A DNA stretch of 64,000 nucleotides from Streptomyces omiyaensis (GTDB taxonomy: Bacteria; Actinomycetota; Actinomycetes; Streptomycetales; Streptomycetaceae): contig NZ_BMVV01000012.1 of the NCBI RefSeq assembly GCF_014650895.1, forward strand, positions 1 through 64,000, written 5' to 3'. The position numbers and the translations under genes were made by a program. Under the pieces are notes generated by a model, which had not been told where the DNA came from, made no database searches, and was given only the letters and a program-made list of their open reading frames with translations. This document shows positions 61,528 to 64,000 of the stretch, piece after piece (positions within the stretch are counted from its first letter, which is position 1; every line of letters begins with the position of its first letter).

Positions 61528-62106
61528 GTGACGGTCAACATGACCAAGGGGCAGGCCATCAGCCTGGAGAAGCAGGGTGGCGGCAGCCTGACCCAGGTGC
61601 GGATGGGACTCGGCTGGCAGGCCGCGCCGCGCCGGGGGCTCTTCGGCTCGCGCACCCGCGAGATCGACCTGGACGCCTCCGCGGTGCTGTTCGCCGAGAA
61701 GCAGCCGGTGGACGTGGTCTTCTTCCGTCACCTGGTCAGCGACGACGGCTCCGTCCGCCACACCGGGGACAACCTGGTGGGCGGCGTGGGCCAGGGCGGC
61801 GACGACGAGGCCATCCTCGTCGACCTCCAGCGGGTGCCCGTCCACATCGACCAGATCGTCTTCACGGTGAACTCCTTCACCGGCCAGACCTTCCAGGAGG
61901 TGCAGAACGCCTTCTGCCGGCTCGTCGACGAGACGAACGGCCAGGAGCTCGCGCGCTACACCCTCGACGGCGGCGGCCAGTACACCGCGCAGATCATGGC
62001 GAAGGTCCACCGGGCCGGCTCCGGCTGGCAGATGACCGCCCTGGGCAGCGCGGCCAACGGCCGCACCTTCCAGGACCTGATGCCGGCGATCCTGCCGCAC
62101 CTGTAG
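61528..62106 (+). CDS. terD: TerD family stress protein
   Basis: A 192-residue TerD-domain protein: GGGSLTQVRMGLGWQA, REIDLDASAVLF and the calcium-binding-type GSVRHTGDNLVGG with acidic GDDEAILVDL. TerD proteins belong to tellurite-resistance and general stress systems; Streptomyces has many copies with roles in stress and development. GTG at 61528 follows GAGAGGGG by eight bases; the ATG at 61540 is an alternative. Two hairpins follow. Confidence 0.92.
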   Translation: MTVNMTKGQAISLEKQGGGSLTQVRMGLGWQAAPRRGLFGSRTREIDLDASAVLFAEKQPVDVVFFRHLVSDDGSVRHTGDNLVGGVGQGGDDEAILVDLQRVPVHIDQIVFTVNSFTGQTFQEVQNAFCRLVDETNGQELARYTLDGGGQYTAQIMAKVHRAGSGWQMTALGSAANGRTFQDLMPAILPHL

Positions 62107-62125
62107 GCGGCCCCGCGGGGCCGCC
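62106..62125 (+). terminator. first terminator hairpin after terD
   Basis: Nine-bp perfect stem (62106-62114 with 62117-62125) beginning at the last base of the stop codon. Confidence 0.65.
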
Positions 62126-62147
62126 TCCACGGCCCCGCCGCCGAACC

Positions 62148-62183
62148 ACAGCTCCCGACGGGCACGGGCCCGCCGGGAGCTGT
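62148..62183 (+). terminator. second terminator hairpin after terD
   Basis: Ten-bp perfect stem (62148-62157 with 62174-62183) with an inner GGGC/GCCC pair. Both hairpins precede the next gene, so it probably has its own expression or low read-through. Confidence 0.65.
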
Positions 62184-62226
62184 CCCGCATGACCGACTTG
62201 AAGCGCCGAGGGGAAACAGAGTCCAG

Positions 62227-64000
62227 ATGACGGCCGAGCTGGTCCGGGGGCAGAACCACCCCCTGCCCGACACCCGACTCGAACTCCGGGTGTCCGCCGG
62301 ACACCCCGTCGTCGCCGGGGCCACCCTCGCCGACGAGCGGGGCCACGTCCCGGGCGCCGAGTGGATCGTCCACCCCGGCGCCCCCGTGCGGCCGGGCGTC
62401 GAGGTGCCCGGGCAGGCCGCGGCCGAGCACCGCATCGCCGTGGACCTCGCGGCGCTCCCGGAGACCGTGCACCGGCTCTCCCTCCTCCTCGCCCTGCCGC
62501 CGGGCGCCACGGGCCCCGCCCGCTTCGGCACCGCGGCCGCCCCCTTCGTCTCCGTCGCCGACCCGGCGGGCGCCGCCGTCGCCACGTACACCATCACCGG
62601 CCTCGACCGGGAGTCCGCCGTCGTGGCCCTGGAGCTCTACCGCCGCCAGGGAGCCTGGAAGGTCCGCGCCGTCGGCCAGGGGTACGAGGGCGGGCTCGCC
62701 GACCTCCTCGCCGACCAGGGCGCCCCGGCCGCCGCCGACCTCGCCGCCACCGTCCTGGGCGCGGTCGTGCCGCCCGCGGACCTCCCGGCGCCGTCGCCGC
62801 TGGTCCCCGAGACGAGCCCGGCCGACTCCGCCACCACCACCATCAGCTACACCCACCCGAGCCGCCGCGAGACCCCCAGGGCCGCCGCCCCCGGGCCCGC
62901 CCCGGTCGCCGCCCCCGGAGCCGTACCGCCCCCGTCGCCCGGGCCGCCGGCCGAGGGCGCCGAGTCGCGGCCGGCCCCCGTCGCCGGGGACGCCGGCGGC
63001 TGGACCATGGACGAGCGGCTCTACAACCAGGTGTGGGGCATGTTCGAGGACCTGGCCCGGAGCGTCGCCGCCTACCGCAGCGCCCGGGACTTCGCCGACC
63101 ACCGCCTCGACCGCGCCATCGACCAGGTGCTCGCCGATCCGGGCGCCCGCGTCGGGGGCGCGGGCGACGCCGCCAGGGCCGCCGCCCGGGCCACCCACGA
63201 GGAGCTCATGGGGCGGGCCCAGGAGGTCCTCGACCGGGACCTCGCGCAGCTCGCCGCCGAGTCCGAGGTCGTCGAACCGGCCCTGCCCGTCGCCTACGCC
63301 CGCTGGGACAACCCGGTCTGGCACGCCTACCGGATCCCGGAGGAGCCCCCGATGGCGGTGCGCCTCGGCGACCTCCACCTCCCCGAGCGGAGCGGCCTGA
63401 GGATCCCCTTCCTCGTCCGCCTGCCGCTGGAGCGCGGGCTCTGGATCGACTCCGGGCCCGGCCGCACCTCGGCCGCCGGCCTGCTCGACGGGGCCGAGCT
63501 GCGCCGGCTCGCCCTGGACAGCGCCGTCGCGCACACCGCCCGGCTGCTCGCCGCCCACCCGGCCGGCGCCCTCACCGTCCACGTGATCGACCCGGCCGGC
63601 GGCGGTGCCGCCGCCTTCGCGCCGCTCGTCGAGACGGGCGTCCTCGCCGCCCCGCCGGCCCGCGGCGCGGCCGGGGTCACCGACGTCCTCGCCCAGCTCA
63701 CCGAGCGGGTGGACCTGCTCCAGATGGCGGTGCGCGGCGACGCCGCGGAGGACCTGCCGCCCGGCTTCGACACCTCCCGCCGGCTGCTCGTCGTCCACGA
63801 CTTCCCGCACGGCTTCGACGACCGGGCCGTCACCCGGCTGCGCTACCTGGCCGACGAGGGCCCCTCGGTCGGCGTCCACCTGCTGATGGTCGCGGACCGG
63901 GCGGACGCCGCCGCGTACGGACCGGTGCTCGACCCGCTGTGGCGCTCGCTGCTGCGGCTCACGCCGGTGCCCGACGACCACCTCGCCGATCCCTGGGTCG
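62227..64000 (+). CDS. TerD-domain protein with FtsK/HerA-like C-terminal region (truncated by window end)
   Basis: At least 591 residues, running past the right edge. Residues 1-200 resemble a TerD domain (LRVSAGHPVVAGATLADERG, ALELYRRQGAWKVRAVGQGYEGGLADLLA). A Pro-rich linker, a helical segment with ERLYNQVWGMFEDLARS, and then a region like the core of FtsK/HerA-type ATPases (LRIPFLVRLPLERGLWI and LLVVHDFPHGFDDRAVTRLRYLADEG) follow. A canonical Walker A is not visible at GPGRTSAAG. The ATG at 62227 continues without stop to the edge. TerD-ATPase fusions are known in Ter stress systems. Confidence 0.75.
   Translation, partial: MTAELVRGQNHPLPDTRLELRVSAGHPVVAGATLADERGHVPGAEWIVHPGAPVRPGVEVPGQAAAEHRIAVDLAALPETVHRLSLLLALPPGATGPARFGTAAAPFVSVADPAGAAVATYTITGLDRESAVVALELYRRQGAWKVRAVGQGYEGGLADLLADQGAPAAADLAATVLGAVVPPADLPAPSPLVPETSPADSATTTISYTHPSRRETPRAAAPGPAPVAAPGAVPPPSPGPPAEGAESRPAPVAGDAGGWTMDERLYNQVWGMFEDLARSVAAYRSARDFADHRLDRAIDQVLADPGARVGGAGDAARAAARATHEELMGRAQEVLDRDLAQLAAESEVVEPALPVAYARWDNPVWHAYRIPEEPPMAVRLGDLHLPERSGLRIPFLVRLPLERGLWIDSGPGRTSAAGLLDGAELRRLALDSAVAHTARLLAAHPAGALTVHVIDPAGGGAAAFAPLVETGVLAAPPARGAAGVTDVLAQLTERVDLLQMAVRGDAAEDLPPGFDTSRRLLVVHDFPHGFDDRAVTRLRYLADEGPSVGVHLLMVADRADAAAYGPVLDPLWRSLLRLTPVPDDHLADPWV

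Overview
The window is about 64 kb of very GC-rich DNA. It has strong third-position G/C bias, many GTG starts, several apparently leaderless genes and dense short operons. A chaplin, a Streptomyces-griseus-type trypsin, an ANTAR regulator, a four-domain S1 and a TerD family protein all point to a Streptomyces chromosome core or near-core region. No integrase, insertion sequence, phage gene or CRISPR array is visible. The last gene runs off the right edge.

Left part (1-16.5 kb). A minus-strand cluster encodes a HELTH metalloprotease-like protein with a zinc ribbon, a methyltransferase and an ankyrin/HEAT protein. Next come a secreted trypsin, a GH35 beta-galactosidase divergent from an AraC regulator, a chorismate mutase/asparaginase pair and aminopeptidase N. 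A translationally coupled lysine-decarboxylase-like/N-hydroxylase pair (desA/desB-like, without desC/desD) follows, then a Tat-exported 5'-nucleotidase family protein and a SIMPL-domain gene with a probable 5' frameshift.

Middle (16.5-44.9 kb). Pyruvate kinase, an unusual short tRNA with a CAA anticodon and the PdtaR-type regulator face a complete branched-chain amino-acid ABC importer (livK-H-M-G-F). Then come a PaaI thioesterase, a YdeP/FdhF-type molybdopterin oxidoreductase, DNA polymerase I, a DUF4184 membrane protein, a secreted lytic transglycosylase, a 46-residue membrane peptide next to a DUF3068 protein, an HrpB helicase and a methyltransferase. Ribosomal protein S1 follows with a consensus promoter and a long leader, then a PAC2 protein, CoaE, a TPR protein and two small membrane or lipoprotein genes.

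Right part (44.9-64 kb). This part holds a SNF2 helicase coupled to a SWIM zinc-finger protein, a two-domain chaplin with a sortase signal, and a small regulator/SDR/DUF2293 cluster. A pseudouridine-degradation pair (psuG and a PfkB kinase), a cupin, an MFS transporter, Ogt, a MHYT protein, UvrB, TerD and a TerD protein with an FtsK-like region complete it.

The most interesting shared signal is regulatory. polA, the SNF2/SWIM operon, ogt, uvrB and terD each have, just upstream, a match to the RecA/LexA-independent DNA-damage promoter known from mycobacteria (TTGTCRGTG, 8 nt, TANNNT; the PafBC-type motif). In polA, ogt and uvrB it is placed so that the transcript would begin at or next to the start codon. 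This suggests that repair genes scattered through the window form one damage regulon.
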